A DNA stretch of 64,000 bases, taken from NCBI GenBank assembly GCA_033032175.1, contig CM065331.1, positions 9,486,370-9,550,369 on the forward strand, in the 5' to 3' direction. Position 1 is the first letter of the stretch, and each line of letters opens with the position of its first letter. Source of the stretch: Saturnia japonica (lineage: Eukaryota > Arthropoda > Insecta > Lepidoptera > Saturniidae). A program made the position numbers and the translations under genes. The notes under the pieces are model-generated. The model was not told the origin of the DNA, searched no databases, and was given only the letters and a program-made list of their open reading frames with translations. Shown piece by piece: positions 1 through 10,843 of this stretch.

Positions 1-469
1 AAATTACTTAAAAATGTAATTAAGTCTTTGTTCTTATTGGATGAGTGAAATTGTTATTGTTTTGAAATGTTTGCAACATCTTATTTACAAGAAATATGAA
101 ATCGTAGGTATCTATAAAAAATTTCTTTATCAATTTGTGTCTGTGGAATATTTGGCTATAGATGTGAAAACTCTACGATTGATTCAAGGTTTCGAGGCAA
201 AATTTTAGATTTGAGCTCAGAATACATTACGGTTATTTATTTCCGTGTGGTAATTAGCCACTATTCATTGTAACACATTATATTTGTATACAATAACACG
301 CACTGGACATTATTAACGTGATTGGTTTTGTGTGAACAGTGAATAGGTATAAAATTTTTGACGTACTACTGCAGTGCGCATTTGGGCTGTAGAAAAACTA
401 ATGATACGGATTTAAATCAGGTCTTTATCACTGTAGGTATTTACTTGTCATTTCTGACGGAGGTTCAGG
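1..469. other. AT-rich DNA, nothing recognised
   Basis: I see no credible reading frame, RNA gene or repeat family here. The sequence is plain AT-rich DNA. Confidence 0.5.
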
Positions 470-680
470 TGGGATCTTGGTCTGTCATGTTGTGATTTTT
501 ATTTTCACTCGAAAACTTGCGTTATTTTGACCATGTAATGTGATATATTGGTGGCATAATAAAGCTTGTGATAAAGTTTGGTTATTCTGCATAAGTGAAG
601 GTAACAATAAACAATAGCTTGAAGCCAAGAGAGCCACCATCTTGTTAAAGTGTTGCTTGAATTATGAAGCTTACAAAAGT
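470..680 (+). repeat. Dispersed repeat family L
   Basis: It shares an ordered series of short blocks with copies at about 21.80-22.00 kb (+) and 30.80-31.02 kb (-): a GGGATCTTG block, a TTGGTGGCAT block, a TTTGGTTATT block and a final AGAGCCACCATCTTGTTAAAG block. The shared order on both strands supports a mobile repeat. I see no coding capacity and no clear ends, so its class is unknown. Confidence 0.5.
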
Positions 681-1280
681 AGTTTATCCATTTGACACTG
701 GCATAATTGTGTATAAGCACACGTTGTCATTAAATTTAAAAAGAAGAACTTTCATGTGCATATTTAAAAAAAAAACTTTATTTAGAGCTGTTCACTTGTA
801 TGAGTTTCAAAAGAACGTTCATTAGCACAAAAATTAGCTCTTTCAAACAGTGCAATTTGTAAGCTTACAGTTAGAAACGTGCCTGTTTCAAATTAGTGAC
901 ATGTGACGTCATAGTTTTAGTTTGTAATCTGTGGTAGAATATAAAGTGTATGAATCTATAAAATACAGACGAGAAAATTATATAATCATAGATGTATCGG
1001 TATTCTTTCGTATCTGTATTATTTAAATATTTCGATAAGTTGTTCATCACAAATGACCATACGCATCCACGCGGCAACACTTAAATGTGATAAAAATATG
1101 GGTCAGATAATGTATAATATTTTTTTGTTTGTGTTTTGTTTGATTTCAATGAATGAGTTATTTGATTGATGTTAGTATCGAAGACAAATACACCTACCGT
1201 TATAGGCATGGACGGAACAGAAGAAAAATTCGTAATACACAGGAAGCAATAAAAAAATCAGGAAATGGCCACTTACATCT
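681..1280. other. AT-rich DNA, nothing recognised
   Basis: There are short A and T runs and a TGACGTCA motif near 904-911. That motif recurs in the window near 7.4, 7.55, 33.1 and 59.2 kb, probably as part of another degenerate repeat. I see no supported gene. Confidence 0.4.
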
Positions 1281-1773
1281 TCTATACAAATAATACAATT
1301 GTAAATGTATATCAAAGTATAATACGATACCTATAACAAAATACCCATTTAAAAATTTTTTGACAGACTGTCTGTCTCTCTTTTTTTCCGGGAAATCTTC
1401 GAAACGGTTGTACCGATTTTGACGGGACTTTCACCGATAGATAGCTGATCATACATGGAGTAACTTAGGCTACTTTATTTTTAAAAAAGAATTAGGGTTC
1501 CGCAAAAATAAAAAAAACTGGTCATGGTGAAACAATTCGGACGCTTAAATGGCTTATGCTGAGTAAACCAATATGAGATATAGCAAAGTAATGTACTACA
1601 TGATTGATTGTTTGAAAAAGGCCTACCTACAAAAAAGTCAAGGAGAGTATACGTCTATCTTCTGAGGAACACCCACAATAAGCATTTTTGTCTTTAAAAT
1701 AGCCGGGAGCGGGGTAGCAAGATTCTCGCGGGCATTCTGTAGTCCACGTGAGCGAAGCCACGGGCACAGCTAG
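1281..1773 (+). mobile_element. Non-autonomous Helitron, family A (copy 1)
   Basis: The 5' end reads TCTATACAAATAATAC and the 3' end reads CCACGGGCACAGCTAG followed by T. Just before the CTAG a hairpin can form from CGTG-A-GC, loop GAA, GC-CACG. These are the ends expected of a Helitron, a rolling-circle transposon that makes no target duplication. The middle carries the family hallmark, a CCGATTTTGACGGGACTTTC block and a GGCTTATGCTGAGTAAACCA block. It has no Rep/helicase frame, so it is a passenger copy. It has a small deletion just inside the 5' end. Confidence 0.8.
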
Positions 1774-1987
1774 TTAAAAATATTTAAAAACGAATAACGA
1801 CATTTAAAAATGGAACTTATTGGCTTTAAAATGCGGTTTGTTTCATCTATTTCTCACATTTTTTTAAGTTTTGGTGCTATTTTTATATATTGCGTGTACG
1901 TTCCCATGGATTTAACTTGTGACAATTTTCGTACTATGCTTTACTATGAATTAAATAATTGATTTTAAGTATAGTTTATAGCTCAGC

Positions 1988-2930
1988 AGAGTGTCGTTCG
2001 CCTTCAAACTGTTTTGGCTATGGAGCACCATGCAAGTTGATTGTTTATAGCTGGTTTGGTTCGCAGAATTCCAATACGGTCGTTTTACTATCTCAGTGAC
2101 GAATTTCGTGATGGTCATCCGTCTACCGCTGCGAACAGTGAAAACATCGATGCTGTACGCCGTATGATCGAAACAGGCGGGCATATGACCTACCATGAGA
2201 ATCAGGCATCCTTAATCCTTCAAACACATTTCGGTGTGAAATAACAGTATTCCGGATGGATTCCTTTCCATATTTAACTATGGCTGAAAAAACGGCGGGT
2301 CACTTGGTGCAATGCCATGCTTACAAGATTCAACATCCAACCTCAAATTTGGTGTGGAACATGTGAAGAAATATCGATTTACAGCTGCGATTCCAAAACA
2401 AAGCTGCAATCGACTTCGTGTACTTCATGGTGATTGCTACTTTTTAAAATAAAACTGAATACGTTGCTACTGTCACTTTAGAAGGATCATCGTACAATCA
2501 ATAGTGATTGGTACACGTGTTACACGACTATTTGTTTGTCGCAAGTTATTGACTAACTCCGTAAAAATAACCCAAACGTATCATCTTACACTATGACAAT
2601 GCCAGCTCTCACACGGCCAGACAGACAAACGAATTTTTTAAACAGAAAACGTCATGGCATGGCGTCTTGCTAATTCTTCATGTTTTTAAAAATCAAGAAT
2701 TATTTACGCGGTCAAAGATTTTTCATTACCAGATGATGCTTTTTAAGAGTATAAAAAAACATGATTCGGAGGTCATCGCGGAGGAGTGGCATAAATGTTT
2801 CAAAATTGATTTTATTTGTAAGAAAAAGTGCATGCAAGCTCTAAGGGAGAATATTTTGAAAAAAAATAAATTGATTTTTGACCAGTCATGGTATTTCTCT
2901 CTCGTTCATTCTAGAATTTTTTAGCGCGCT
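1988..2930 (+). pseudogene. Decayed mariner transposase
   Basis: Successive pieces in shifting frames follow the order of a mariner transposase, the DDE enzyme that cuts and pastes its own element at TA sites. They are an ECxxxxxxFGxxAP-type start (from about 1988) and WFAEFQYGR near 2050. Then come LSDEFRDGHPSTAANSENID and DAVRRMIETGGHMTYHE (2092-2200), RVTWCNAMLTRF (about 2300) and CDSKTK (about 2390). The last pieces are FNKT and VATVALE (2440-2480), the catalytic-type HYDNASSHTARQTNEFF block (2590-2640), and a C-terminal EEWHKCF (2780-2810). Stops and at least three frame changes separate them, so it is dead. No terminal inverted repeats were recognised. The family assignment rests on motif order and is firm. 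The subfamily is uncertain. Confidence 0.85.
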
Positions 2931-3202
2931 CCATGTAGTTAAAATATACAATTACAAAAACAAATCTCATGGTCACACGTTCGACGCAAGCTGTAAAAGC
3001 TTGCACACAAAAATCGCTGCGCGCGCAAGTTGCTTCTAAGAAAGATGGCGCCCATGTGGTCATCTATTGTAATCGGAGACTGAATTACATTGTTGCTTAT
3101 CTTATGAATAGTGGAATTCGCAGTTCTTTATGATTTTTAAAAGCTTTGTATTATTTTCTTATCGTCTTAAGAGCCGTTTGCTTGGTGTAATTTATATTTA
3201 AA
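2931..3202. other. Unassigned spacer
   Basis: Short AT-rich spacer with a small GC-richer patch near 3020-3050. No feature is supported. Confidence 0.4.
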
Positions 3203-3420
3203 CTAGCCCTTCGCCCGCGGCATTGATCACTTCGTGATTAAGTTTCGTACTTATGTCCCATTATAATTAAGTTTTTATGTCCCGTTCTAACTGAATTTTT
3301 AAACATCAAGTTTCACAGATTTTCATAAAAACTTTCTTATCCCCTTTTACATAACTTCTTCAAAATAAGTACTAATTGATAATAGTCATACAAAAAAAAT
3401 AATATCACAATTGTATCTAA
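3203..3420 (-). mobile_element. Possible Helitron 3' end of a third type
   Basis: On the minus strand the sequence ends in CCGCGGGCGAAGGGCTAG followed by T, which resembles the Helitron termini elsewhere in the window. Upstream in that orientation lies AT-rich DNA without the family A or B blocks, so the extent is a guess. Confidence 0.4.
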
Positions 3421-3439
3421 GATTATTATGCACGACGAT

Positions 3440-4085
3440 TCAGCAAGCAGATTCTACTGTCAAAGGGTCAAGGTGACTCCCTCTCTGTGCATCCACTAAA
3501 TCCATACAATTGTGTCTGTCTACAAAGTGTCTGTTTGTAATGTCAAAATAACATCTTTTTACTAAATGCATATCAAAGTATATACGATACCTTATAACAA
3601 AACACCCATTTTTGAAAGTTTTTTCTGTCTGTTCGTTCAGGGTAATCTCCGAAACGATTGGACCGATTTTGACGGGACTTTCACTGGTAGATAGCTGATT
3701 TATTTTAGAAAAAGAATCAGGGTTCCGCGCAAATAATTAAAAAAAAACTGATCATGGTGAATCAATTCGGGCGCTTAAATGGCTTATGCTGAGTAAACCA
3801 TAAGATATATAGCAAACTAATGTACTACATGATTGACTGATGATTGATTGAAAAAAAAAAAACTACAAAAAAGTCAGCGAGAGTATACGTCTCGTGAGCG
3901 AAACCGCGGTCACAGCTAGTTATTAAACTTTAAATATTACCTATTTATACAGCTGAAAAAAAAACAGAAGATAAACCCTATAGAGTTTCTTGCCGGTTCT
4001 TCTCGATGACTTCCGAACCGGTACTAGTGTTTTTACGTTCATAAGTGTCTTCCTGGGGCCTGAATAACGTAGTTTGATTTGTCTT
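3440..4085 (+). mobile_element. Jockey-type LINE 3' end, split by a Helitron
   Basis: Only the untranslated tail of the LINE remains. Block one (3440-3500) contains GTGACTCCCTCTCTGTGCAT. Block two (3920-4085) contains TTGCCGGTTCTTCTCGATG and CCGAACCGGTACTAGTG, and ends around GGGGCCTGAATAA. The same blocks lie next to LINE coding sequence at 20.16-20.71 kb (-) and 44.11-47.81 kb (+). A Helitron (3501-3919) separates the two blocks. In the uninterrupted paralogue the junction reads CCACTAAATTATTATT, so the Helitron entered exactly between A and T. Confidence 0.75.
3501..3919 (+). mobile_element. Non-autonomous Helitron, family A (copy 2)
   Basis: It starts TCCATACAATTG and ends CGCGGTCACAGCTAG, flanked by A on the left and T on the right. 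It carries the CCGATTTTGACGGGACTTTC block and the GCTTATGCTGAGTAAACCA block of family A. It lies inside a LINE 3' end, so it is younger than that LINE. No coding capacity is seen. Confidence 0.85.
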
Positions 4086-4222
4086 GTCAAATTTCGGGAT
4101 CAGTTAGTATATACTAACTATATAGCTGGCAGCAGCATCTTGCAGGCCGGTATGACAGCGACGACCGTTGAAAAAATTCCCGATCTCTCGGTTGTCGCCA
4201 TTCTGTTATATTGTACTATATA

Positions 4223-4462
4223 TCTATAGTAACATAATAAACCGGAAGACTTTTTTGTTTGTTTAAATATGTTAATCTTTGGAACTACGATTGGATTCGA
4301 AAAAAAAAATTTTTTATGTGATAGCCAGACTCACGAGGAATATTATAGGCTATCTAACATTAGGCTGCAACTCTCAGATAGCCTTGAATATTGATTTTTG
4401 TTACGTAAGTCGGAAGTTGAGGCTCTCCCGAACTGCTTTATCCGCGTGCTCTGGTGTAATCT
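4223..4462 (+). mobile_element. Helitron family B, 5' fragment
   Basis: It begins TCTATAGTAACATAATAAA, close to the family B start TCTATACTAATATTATAAAG. It continues with TTTTTTTGTTTGTTTAAA and a GGAACTACGATTGGATTCG block also found at 31.5, 36.7 and 41.35 kb. The 3' half and hairpin are missing. Just upstream (4103-4120) is a perfect 18-base palindrome, AGTTAGTATATACTAACT, of unknown meaning. Confidence 0.65.
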
Positions 4463-4481
4463 GACTACTATCTACACTGTG

Positions 4482-4553
4482 TTATCCTTAAGGGCCCTGA
4501 AGCCGCTGTGGCTTTTACAGCTTCACCGAACTGGGGGCGAGCGCAGAGGATCT
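4482..4553 (+). repeat. Dispersed repeat family D fragment
   Basis: It contains GGGCCCTGAAGCCGC and TTTACAGCTTCACCG followed by GGGGGCGAGCGC. The same blocks occur at 16.8-17.08 (-), 52.9, 56.75 and 61.45 kb. Only the first third of the family is present. Confidence 0.55.
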
Positions 4554-4629
4554 GTTTTTTTTTTGTAACAGAAGTTAATGGTCTCGGATCAGTCATTATT
4601 AAAAACAAAAAATAACACGGGGCCATAAC

Positions 4630-4845
4630 TTGAGTACACGATCAGTAAGAATGCGATAATTGTCAAAGACGCGGACGCAGGGGAGATCTCTTCACCTCAG
4701 GCCCCGACTGTATTCAACTCGCGCGCTCCTATACATATATAGAAATTTAACACCCAGACAATTATGATCATCACACAAAGTGTCAGTCGTATGCGGGGAT
4801 CGATCCTGCGACCTCTCGGCTCAATAGTTTAGGGCATTCTACTAC
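4630..4845 (-). mobile_element. tRNA-derived SINE (family S4)
   Basis: On the minus strand there is an A-box-like CTATTGAGCCG (about 4815-4832) and a B-box-like GGATCGATCCCC (4796-4806), the internal RNA polymerase III promoter of tRNA genes. The body that follows includes TTTGTGTGATGATCAT and GTCTGGGTGTTAAATT. That arrangement is typical of a lepidopteran SINE, a short element moved by LINE enzymes. There is no cloverleaf for a real tRNA. Its outer limits are approximate. Confidence 0.6.
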
Positions 4846-5186
4846 TGTATTAAAAACATGCTCTCAACAAAGACATTTTTCAAATAGTCCCGGGGTCACA
4901 TCTGCTTCTATATTTCGTGTAAGTTTAAATTAGCGAAATCCCTAGCCCCCCTATATACAATTAGAGTCCCATAGAATTGCCCGCATCGGTTCCCATGGTC
5001 CGCGTATTGTCCCAAATCTGCCCCCACGTGCGGCGCAGATGGCTTCTCCATGCGCATGAGTTTATTTTTGTTTAAGTATGCCGTTAGTGTGACATTGAAT
5101 CCAGGTATTTTTGGGACTAGTCTTTTTTAATTGACTGTACCATAATTCAAGATTTAGTATTATGTAAATAATTATTAAAAAGAAAA
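4846..5186. other. Unassigned spacer
   Basis: It includes a GC-richer patch near 4975-5060 (CCCCCACGTGCGGCGCAGAT). No frame or repeat is supported. Confidence 0.4.
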
Positions 5187-5405
5187 AAAAAACCCGATCG
5201 CATTAAAATACTTAGTAAAAATATTTTTTATTATATTATTTGATTCCCAGACTCTCGTACTTAAATATTATATAGTCTATGTCACTCCCTAAATTAAGAC
5301 GAATGTAACGACACCTCGTATGCTAAAATCAATTAAGCCTTTTAGGCTAAAGAGTGTGTCAAAGAAATAGACATATACAAATGAATTTTTCAAATAGACG
5401 TGGAT
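5187..5405 (+). repeat. MITE family F copy (3' end lost)
   Basis: Family F is a short non-coding repeat of about 250 bases. Intact copies start with CCCGACTGC and end with GCAGTCGGG, a terminal inverted repeat. This copy keeps a degenerate start (ACCCGATCGCA), the TACTTAAATATTATATAG block, the TAACGACACCTCGTATGCTA block and CAAAGAAATAGACATA, and then stops before the right end. Confidence 0.6.
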
Positions 5406-8110
5406 GGCCAAATCATATACTACGAGGAATAGCGGAAAATACTGAAAGGAGCCACAGGTCCGATTTTCATGAAAACTGAAACTGCGTAATTAGATTTTTG
5501 AAAAATCAATATTCTTGACCAGGAAACGAAACCGTTGATTTTGGAAAAATAAAACGCACTGTATTATTATTATACCATTTCATAGTGTCGCTAATAAGGA
5601 TCAAATTCTGCGTAGCAATGACATGCGGCAAACTTCAGGAGAATGTTGAATTATAATTAACTTAAAGAGTACCTAATGTCTTTGATTCATACATTACTCG
5701 GACCTTGTTCGAAACTACGTTCAATTTTATTTTATTTAAAACCAGCGCAGTCATCACACATTATCTTCTAGTTTCAAATTTTGACTATATATCCGAGGTC
5801 AAAGACTGCAGTATTTTATTTTTTTGTTTTGAACAATTGAAATTAGGATGTATGGTGTAATGGGGCCAATAATTTAGATTCTGTTCCGTTTCTATGACTA
5901 CTGCTAATTGTTTGCGGACTGTTTAGTTAGTATTTTGTTGAATAATTTATAGAAAGTAATGCTTGAATTCTGTGACTTGAAGATGGATTTAAAAAAAAAG
6001 TACCATTGACTTATTTATATTATTTAGACAACTTAACAAAAGAGGCTTTATTTTAGATCAAAATAAATAGTGAACTTTTTTAATATAAAAAACCATTTTA
6101 TTAATAAACTACGGGTACTACATATAGGGTAAACAAAACTCTGTCTCGATACGTCCATTTTTTCGAAAGTTATCGTAACCACCTCTTAAAAAAAGTTCGA
6201 ACGTCCACGTGATTTATTTACAGTTTTTTTATTAGTAAAATAATACATATTGCTTTTTACGAAATATGAGATAGATTACTTGAACGGTTTTCTTGAAATA
6301 TATCTACTGATATTATCGTATAAGTGCCAATTAGTTGCGCTAGAGACAGTTTAAAAGCAAAAAATTGTTTGACTTTGACGTGTCGAGAATAGAGCACAAC
6401 CTTAACCGCTACGCGGTATGATGCGTACAATATATTTTTGGAATGAAACAATCGTATGTGAAATAATTATATATCCAATCCCTGTAGCTATAATGTATCG
6501 AAAATAATGCCATTAATAGAATGTTTAGGCTATATAACGAAGTTAACTTATAACACGACATATTTTTCACCAGTCTTCCTAAATTTAAAAACTCACTTAT
6601 TTATTTCTTTCTATTTAATTGTTAGATTTTCATCGTCCATTTACTATAAACAATACTTGTTAACAATGAAAGTTCTGCACAGCACATAGGGTATTATATA
6701 AATCTTAGTAAACGCATTGCATCTGTGGTGACCCGTCTGAGGTCCAGTAACCAGCAGCCTGCAAGTGATCGCAAATATAGTCGACTGACCGATATTGCAG
6801 CACTGGGTTCCCGTCCATGTTGCGGGAATTATTTAAAAATTATTATTATTAGATTTTAAGAGATATTTAGAATTAAGTTATTACTATTTTTTGATCTTAA
6901 ACATATATTTGTGCCTTATGACATAAAATAATACAAGGGCAGTCTTAGTAAAATCGTAAGTATTGTCACCGTGCGGGGCGTGCTTGATTTTAGTGCGGAC
7001 GGATGAAGTGGGGAGCAGATGTTAGCTCGTACCAGAGCCCTCGACCGCCATTGTGAAGAGAGGAACACGACGTGAATAAAACACCATTCAATAGTTCACT
7101 TCCTTTTATTTTAATTAAGTTTAATATCGTGTTGAATATTTGATAACACGCGCTTTTGTTACGGTCTGATGATGTGTAGTTGGTAGACGTATGAACCTAC
7201 CTACCTCAGCTGGTTAGTAAGAAGAAACAATAGACTACCTACTTGACTCGTGTCAAATTTGACGCAATAAATATTTTCTGTATGTAGTATTTGACTTAGA
7301 ATCCAATATTTATCGATTTCAGATATTAAAAGTATAAGATGGCTACCTACATAATTAAGATTTTTTTTAAATTTATTTTTAACTCTGAAAACCCTTTCGG
7401 CCATGTTGTGACGTCATAGGACTGTAAGCAAATTTCATGTCGGGTCTTGTAATACGAGTGAAATTCGCTATTGACATTTATAACATAAAAAGTATCGAGA
7501 TCTTTACAATGATGAACGTTTGCTAAATGTCAAATGTTTGTTTTTGACCCGTATGACGTCACAGCAGAGATAATAGACTAATATGGCTGATAGCGTTTTT
7601 TTTTCCTGTTCACGAAAAGTAATCATAAAAAATAAAGATATGCGGTTTTCTAGGCCCTAGGGCCTGAACGATAATTATTAATTTAAGACATAACCTAAGT
7701 AAGCTAAGAGGCACGTGGTGGCTACTAATACTAATTAACGCAAACTGGTTTATTCCGGTTTTACGTTTTACTCACCATGTGTATTTATTACATTTCAACG
7801 AACACAAAAAAGTCTCCAAGCTGATTTACATTATATTCGTTAACAAAACAAGCTATTCCGTATAAACATTTATGGTGTGGGTTGCCATGTGCGTTGATGA
7901 TACTTTGGCACCGTCCCATCTTCCATGTACTTTATTGAGAGTTGGAACGGCAGCTGCTTAAGACCTCAAGCGGCGTAAGTATTGTATCGTTTGGAGTTGA
8001 AACTCTGGGATCGTGGGGTCCTGGTTGAATCTTCTCGCGGCCAAAAGCTTCGATCAGCGTATAAGCGTTGCCATACAACGTGGCAATATACCCAACCTCC
8101 TATGTACGTT
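5406..8110. other. Long AT-rich interval, no gene seen
   Basis: I find no supported gene or clear mobile element in these 2.7 kb. A GC-richer patch with TGCGGGGCGTGCTTG lies near 6970-7060. Two TGACGTCA motifs (about 7409 and 7555) each sit beside a short ATGGC sequence and may belong to one degenerate dispersed repeat. All reading frames are short and look like chance. Confidence 0.45.
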
Positions 8111-8480
8111 TCCTTCTGGCGGCGAATTGAATGGCATCCACTATTTGGAGTTTTTACCCGACTGCGAAAAAGGGAGTTATGTTTTCCGAGCGTTTATATT
8201 TATTTATTTTATATATTTAGCATGCCAACAGAACAATCATAAAAATGTAAAATTACATGTTATCATTTCCACTTAAAAATAACAAAGTAATCGCTCAGAT
8301 AATAGGCATGCCTGACATTTAAACACATATTGAAATAGGATAACTACTAAATTTAGGTACCTATATACTTCAAATGTATATCTATTTCTTTGACACGTTC
8401 TGTAGCCTAAACGGCTAGATGGATTTTAACATACGAAGTGTCGTTAGATTCATCTCAATTGTGTGAGTGACATAGGTTAT
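8111..8480 (-). repeat. MITE family F copy, split in two
   Basis: The end ACCCGACTGCGAAAAAGG is at 8157-8174. The matching interior (TATTTCTTTGACACG, then TTTTAACATACGAAGTGTCG, then GAGTGACATAGGTTAT) appears only at 8380-8475, in the same orientation. About 190 bases of unrelated AT-rich DNA lie between the two pieces, so something was probably inserted or the copy was rearranged. Confidence 0.5.
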
Positions 8481-8489
8481 ATCTTATTA

Positions 8490-8680
8490 TATTAAGTGAG
8501 CAATTCTTGTATATATATATATACATATATATGTAATTGGTTTATCGGAAACGGCTCCAACGATTTCGATGAAACTTTGCATTTAGAATATGTTTTACAT
8601 TCCAAGTTTAACTAGATAGGTGCTTTTCTTTTCTTGTTTATAAGACACCGAGCATAGCTCGTTCGCCCAGATATATTAAT
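8490..8680 (+). repeat. Dispersed repeat family K, uninterrupted copy
   Basis: It runs from CGGAAACGGCTCCAACGAT through GATGAAACTTTGCAT and AGATAGGTGCTTTTC to ACCGAGCATAGCTCGTTCG. It matters because the same blocks flank the nested insertions at 43.98-47.87 kb, where it serves as the empty-site reference. A TATATA run sits at 8509-8530. Confidence 0.55.
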
Positions 8681-8816
8681 ATTTAAATACGTGTACGTCT
8701 GGGAATAAAATGCACAAAAAAGAAAAAAAAATATCAAGAGTTTTTGTTGCAGTAGGATTTTTTTTTTTTTTTTTTTAATAATATTCGTTGTTGATTATTA
8801 AAATTATTATCTTTAT
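8681..8816. repeat. Poly-T tract in spacer
   Basis: An uninterrupted T run lies at about 8759-8776, with simple AT-rich sequence around it. Confidence 0.6.
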
Positions 8817-9170
8817 ATTAATACGTGAAGTAAATACTTTGTACCCCTTTTTAAGCGTATTGCGTGTACGGAAGACTGAGATTTGACACGGTTAAAGTTT
8901 ATATGGAGGAGTCCAGAAAGCTAAAATTTATCTATAATATCTGTTACTAATACATATATTAAATTTAATTAATTAATTCTGCGAATCCTAACACGACCAG
9001 TGCCATTGAACTTAGACCCCCCTAAATATTTTGACATTGTCACTTAATGAAAAGTGACGGCAAGTGATATAATATTCATTGTTTAGGTTCATACTGCAAA
9101 TGTCAAACAGAAAAAATTCTATAATCAAAAAGTCGCTGGTCGAATTTCGATCACTGGGCGACCGCTAGTT
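8817..9170 (+). mobile_element. Helitron-like element, family E (copy 1)
   Basis: About 350 non-coding bases are repeated on the opposite strand at 63098-63443. Shared blocks include TTGCGTGTACGGAAGACTGA, AAGTTTATATGGAG, TGCCATTGAACTTAGACCCC, AAGTGATATAATATTCATTG and ACTGCAAATGTCAAACAGAA. The right end has a hairpin GGTCG-aattt-CGATC, 12 bases further, CTAG, and then T, which is the layout of a Helitron 3' end. The 5' end is not defined. Confidence 0.55.
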
Positions 9171-9451
9171 TTTATTATTATGAATATTATTAATGGAACT
9201 TAAATTTTAAATTATGTAGTATTTTGTTAACATTAATATGTTATAAACGATTACGCACAACTAACTTATGTCCATATCACTGACTGATACGTTCCGTCCT
9301 TCGCTCGTTCGATAACGCATTGATAACGCATTGATAACGCAGTGATATCAGAGAGAGCATTGTCAAACGTGAACGCGAATAGAGTACAGCTTGTTCACTC
9401 GACACCAAAAGTAATCAATAGTAGTGGATCTAATGTGGAGTTATCATACAT
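9171..9451. repeat. Spacer with short tandem TTGATAACGCA repeat
   Basis: An 11-base unit, TTGATAACGCA, follows itself about three times near 9310-9345. The rest is AT-rich. Confidence 0.6.
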
Positions 9452-9926
9452 ACATACGTAAATCACGCCTATTTCCCAACGGGATAAGCAGAGATCACGT
9501 CCTTCCACCTGCTACGATCCTGGCATTCATCTTTCGCTTCTTCAACATTCATTAATCTTTCTTTCTAATCAGACTACTAAACTTTTTAATCAGAACGTCT
9601 CCGATTTGATCCATAAATGTTCGTCTAGGACTTCCTCTTCCAACGTTTTCTTTTACACTCGCCTTATAAATTTGTTTAGTCATTCTTCTTTCATTCATCC
9701 TCTCAACATGCCCAAACCATCTAAGCATCCCTTTCTCAATCCGTGTGACTATATCTTCTTTCACACCACAAAGTTCTCTTATCACACTATTTCTTATCCT
9801 GTCGCTCAATTTCACTAACCTACTTAACGCTCTCATTTCTACTGTATTTATTTTACTTTCATGATTTTTCTGCCACACCCAGCTTTCACTTCCGTACATG
9901 AGTGTTGGAGTTATCATGGTGTAAAA
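9452..9926 (-). pseudogene. RTE-type LINE, C-terminal end of the polymerase protein
   Basis: On the minus strand, codons at about 9552-9926 read YGSESW, then VEMRALSRL, KLSDRIRNSVIRELCG, IEKGMLRWFGHVERM and RGSPRRTFMDQIGDVL. This is the conserved tail that follows the reverse transcriptase in RTE-type LINEs. A short 3' untranslated part ending in a CATACATACATAC run (an ATGT-type tail on the sense strand) completes it. The element is 5'-truncated, as LINE copies usually are, so it lacks endonuclease and polymerase. The open frame continuing upstream to about 10205 is unrelated flanking DNA. Confidence 0.8.
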
Positions 9927-10110
9927 AAACAGAATACTTATAAAATCAACCAAAAAAAGAACATATGTGCAGTTACATATGGTAGAAGTGAAAATATAAA
10001 TCAGAACATATAAAAATATCTTATATAGACCACTCGTACTGTACATAGGTACAACAATGCGTAAAAGTCTGGCCATCACACCGCAAAAAAGACAAACAAA
10101 AAATAACAGA

Positions 10111-10228
10111 TTCAAATTTAAGAAATATATTGTGAGTTGTGTGGAACAGAGAAATTTTATTGGAGATTTCTGTCTATTTGGAGCAGTCCGACTGGTGGAA
10201 TACATCCACCCTGCAGAACATCAAAATC
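10111..10228 (+). repeat. Dispersed repeat family H
   Basis: A block around GCAGTCCGACTGGTGGAATA and CATCCACCCTGCAGAA recurs at 39105-39190 (+) and, inverted, at 25895-26005. It ends where a LINE tail begins. Confidence 0.5.
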
Positions 10229-10352
10229 AAAAAAACCTTTTTCAATTTAGGCCCTAAGAAGGCACTTATGAACGTTATAACACTACTGCCGGTTCGGACA
10301 AATATCCCAGCCATCGAGAAGAACCGGTAAGAAACACGATCGGGTTTTTTTT
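10229..10352 (-). mobile_element. Jockey-type LINE, 3' tail only
   Basis: The minus-strand order is CCGGTTCTTCTCGATGG, CCGAACCGGCAGTAGTG, ATAACGTTCATAAGTGCC and TTCTTAGGGCCTAAATTG. It matches the LINE 3' ends at 3.44, 20.16 and 47.53 kb. No coding part is kept. Confidence 0.7.
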
Positions 10353-10387
10353 TAAACCTTTTTGAAAATGAAGTTATACTGGTGTTA

Positions 10388-10843
10388 TCTATACAATTAA
10401 TTTTATTTTTAAAATTTTTGTCTGTCTGTCTGTCTGTCTTTTGTTCCGGGTAATCTCGGAAACGGTTGGACCGATTTCGACAGGAGTTTCACAGATAGAT
10501 AGCTGATAATATAGGAAGTAACTTACGCTACTTTTATTTTAGAAAAAGAATTAGGATTCCGCAGAAATACAAAAACTGTTCATAGTGAATCAATTCGGGC
10601 GCTTAAATGGCTTATGCTGAGTAAACTATAAGAGATATACCTTATTAATGTACTACATAACTGTAAATCTTAAAAAGACGTTCAAAAAAGTCAGCGAGAG
10701 TATATGTCTATCTTTTAAGGAACCACCTACAATAAGCATTTTTGTTTTTATAATAACCGGGAGGGGGTGTAGTACAATACGCTCGTGTGTCTGATCGACG
10801 GCATTCTATAGTACACGCAAGGTTAGCTGTGGACATAGCTAGT
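10388..10843 (+). mobile_element. Non-autonomous Helitron, family A (copy 3)
   Basis: It starts A|TCTATACAATTAAT and ends GTGGACATAGCTAG|T. It contains CCGATTTCGACAGGAGTTTC and GGCTTATGCTGAGTAAACTA. A GTCT tetranucleotide run at 10420-10440 sits near the 5' end. Part of the 5' region present in copies 4, 6 and 7 is deleted. Confidence 0.8.

Noticed and set aside
9927..10205. N-terminal extension of the open frame ending at 9552
   Set aside because: Only the part from about 9926 downward matches a LINE; the extension is AT-rich flanking DNA that happens to be in frame.
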